Of a DNA stretch of 64,000 nt, positions 63,356 to 64,000 are shown piece by piece (the first letter of the stretch is position 1; every line of letters begins with the position of its first letter). This DNA comes from Aldrovandia affinis (taxonomy: Eukaryota; Chordata; Actinopteri; Notacanthiformes; Halosauridae): assembly GCA_029706075.1 (NCBI GenBank), contig JAINUG010000085.1, positions 2,257,392 through 2,321,391 on the forward strand, given 5' to 3'. The notes beneath the pieces were generated by a model. It saw nothing but the letters and a program-made list of their open reading frames with translations, was not told where the DNA came from and searched no databases. The position numbers were made by a program, and so were the translations under genes.

Positions 63356-64000
63356 CTAAAATAGTAAGGGGGGGGGGGGTGATGATAAGTACAGCTGAAC
63401 CACATTGTTTGCTAATCCATGTTTATTTATTTGTCTATTTATTTAGTTTAAACTGAGCTCAACCAAGTAACTTTGTTTGAGCTGTCACTGACATGGACTT
63501 CACATCTCTTGACAGTTATCTGCTGTAAGTACATTATTTTAGTTATATTCCTGCTAATGTTACAAGGAAAAGTCATGTGTTCCCTTGAAATAAATTTGTA
63601 ATAGATTAATATCCAACTTAAAGATTCAGGGTTATGGGTTATGGTTATGGGGACAATAACAACTCAATTAAAGTTCAACTTAATTAGCATAAGCAATTGA
63701 GACGGCTTCCCCAAACGCATTGAAAGGTGCAGATATTGGGGAGAGGGAAGAGGAAAAAAACTAAACAAAGGACAATTAAGATTAACTATTAACAGCTCGG
63801 TCAACCCTAATTAAGAGCACTGTGAAGGAAAACTAGCAGAACCAGGACTGGAAAGCAGTGCCCTGTGGCAATAAGCAGTTGGCCAGGCTGGTGCTTATCC
63901 TCAAATCAAATCAGTGGATGTAATTCAGCCATCAGTTTGATAAAATCACATAGGATGAGACACAAGTGGTGGACATTATGGCCCACAGCAACATGTATTA
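63356..64000 (-). other. plekhg3 intron (partial)
   Basis: Upstream of the 1,549-nt exon on the minus strand. A G-run at 63368-63379 and AT-rich sequence; no exon or repeat recognised up to the window edge. Confidence 0.6.

Noticed and set aside
62688-63359. Plus-strand open frame of 223 codons, Ser-rich
   Set aside because: Mirror of the Glu-rich plekhg3 exon (GAG/GAA read as CTC/TTC-type codons); no independent support.

Overview
The window is a stretch of vertebrate nuclear DNA, almost certainly from a ray-finned (teleost-type) fish. Reasons: multi-exon genes with canonical GT-AG introns; an intact globin X gene, which fishes keep and mammals and birds lack; and many fish-type Tc1, hAT, Tigger, L2 and tRNA-SINE repeats. 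I cannot name the species. No prokaryotic feature, CRISPR array, rRNA, true tRNA gene or recognisable retrovirus was seen.

Layout, left to right. (1) 1253-17793 (+): the last 13 coding exons of cep170b, a centrosome/microtubule protein; its FHA-bearing 5' exons lie left of the window. One large exon carries an apparent 1-nt deletion. A long 3'UTR runs to about 20.7 kb. (2) 21967-25817 (+): pld4, complete, 10 exons, 495 aa, with both HKD-type motifs; cep170b-pld4 is also a neighbour pair in mammals. (3) 29039-32882 (+): srp14, complete, 5 exons, 110 aa. (4) 35017-49078 (-): globin X, complete, 5 exons, 200 aa, tail to tail with srp14, with MGC N-terminus and both haem histidines. (5) 55720-55797 (-): exon 1 only of a DNAJA2-like gene, with a GC-rich promoter-like region and no following exons. 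(6) 59439-63355 (-): the last two coding exons of a RhoGEF that I read as plekhg3; its DH-PH part lies right of the window.

The most unusual area is 53.8-57.4 kb. A Tc1-type transposon seems to be split in its right terminal repeat, and the two halves flank about 1.3 kb that holds the orphan DNAJA2 exon 1, its promoter-like DNA and a 367-bp MITE with 20-bp perfect inverted ends. A further copy of the MITE end motif lies at the far edge. This looks like capture of a host promoter and first exon by DNA transposons, placed upstream of globin X and pointing towards it. A Tigger element follows.

The genes are not an operon. They act separately: centrosome/microtubules (cep170b), endolysosomal nuclease (pld4), SRP translation arrest (srp14), membrane-bound globin (globin X) and Rho-family signalling (plekhg3). 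Exon borders were set by reading splice sites and checking phase: pld4, srp14 and globin X each sum to whole codons, and cep170b does so only if one missing base is restored.
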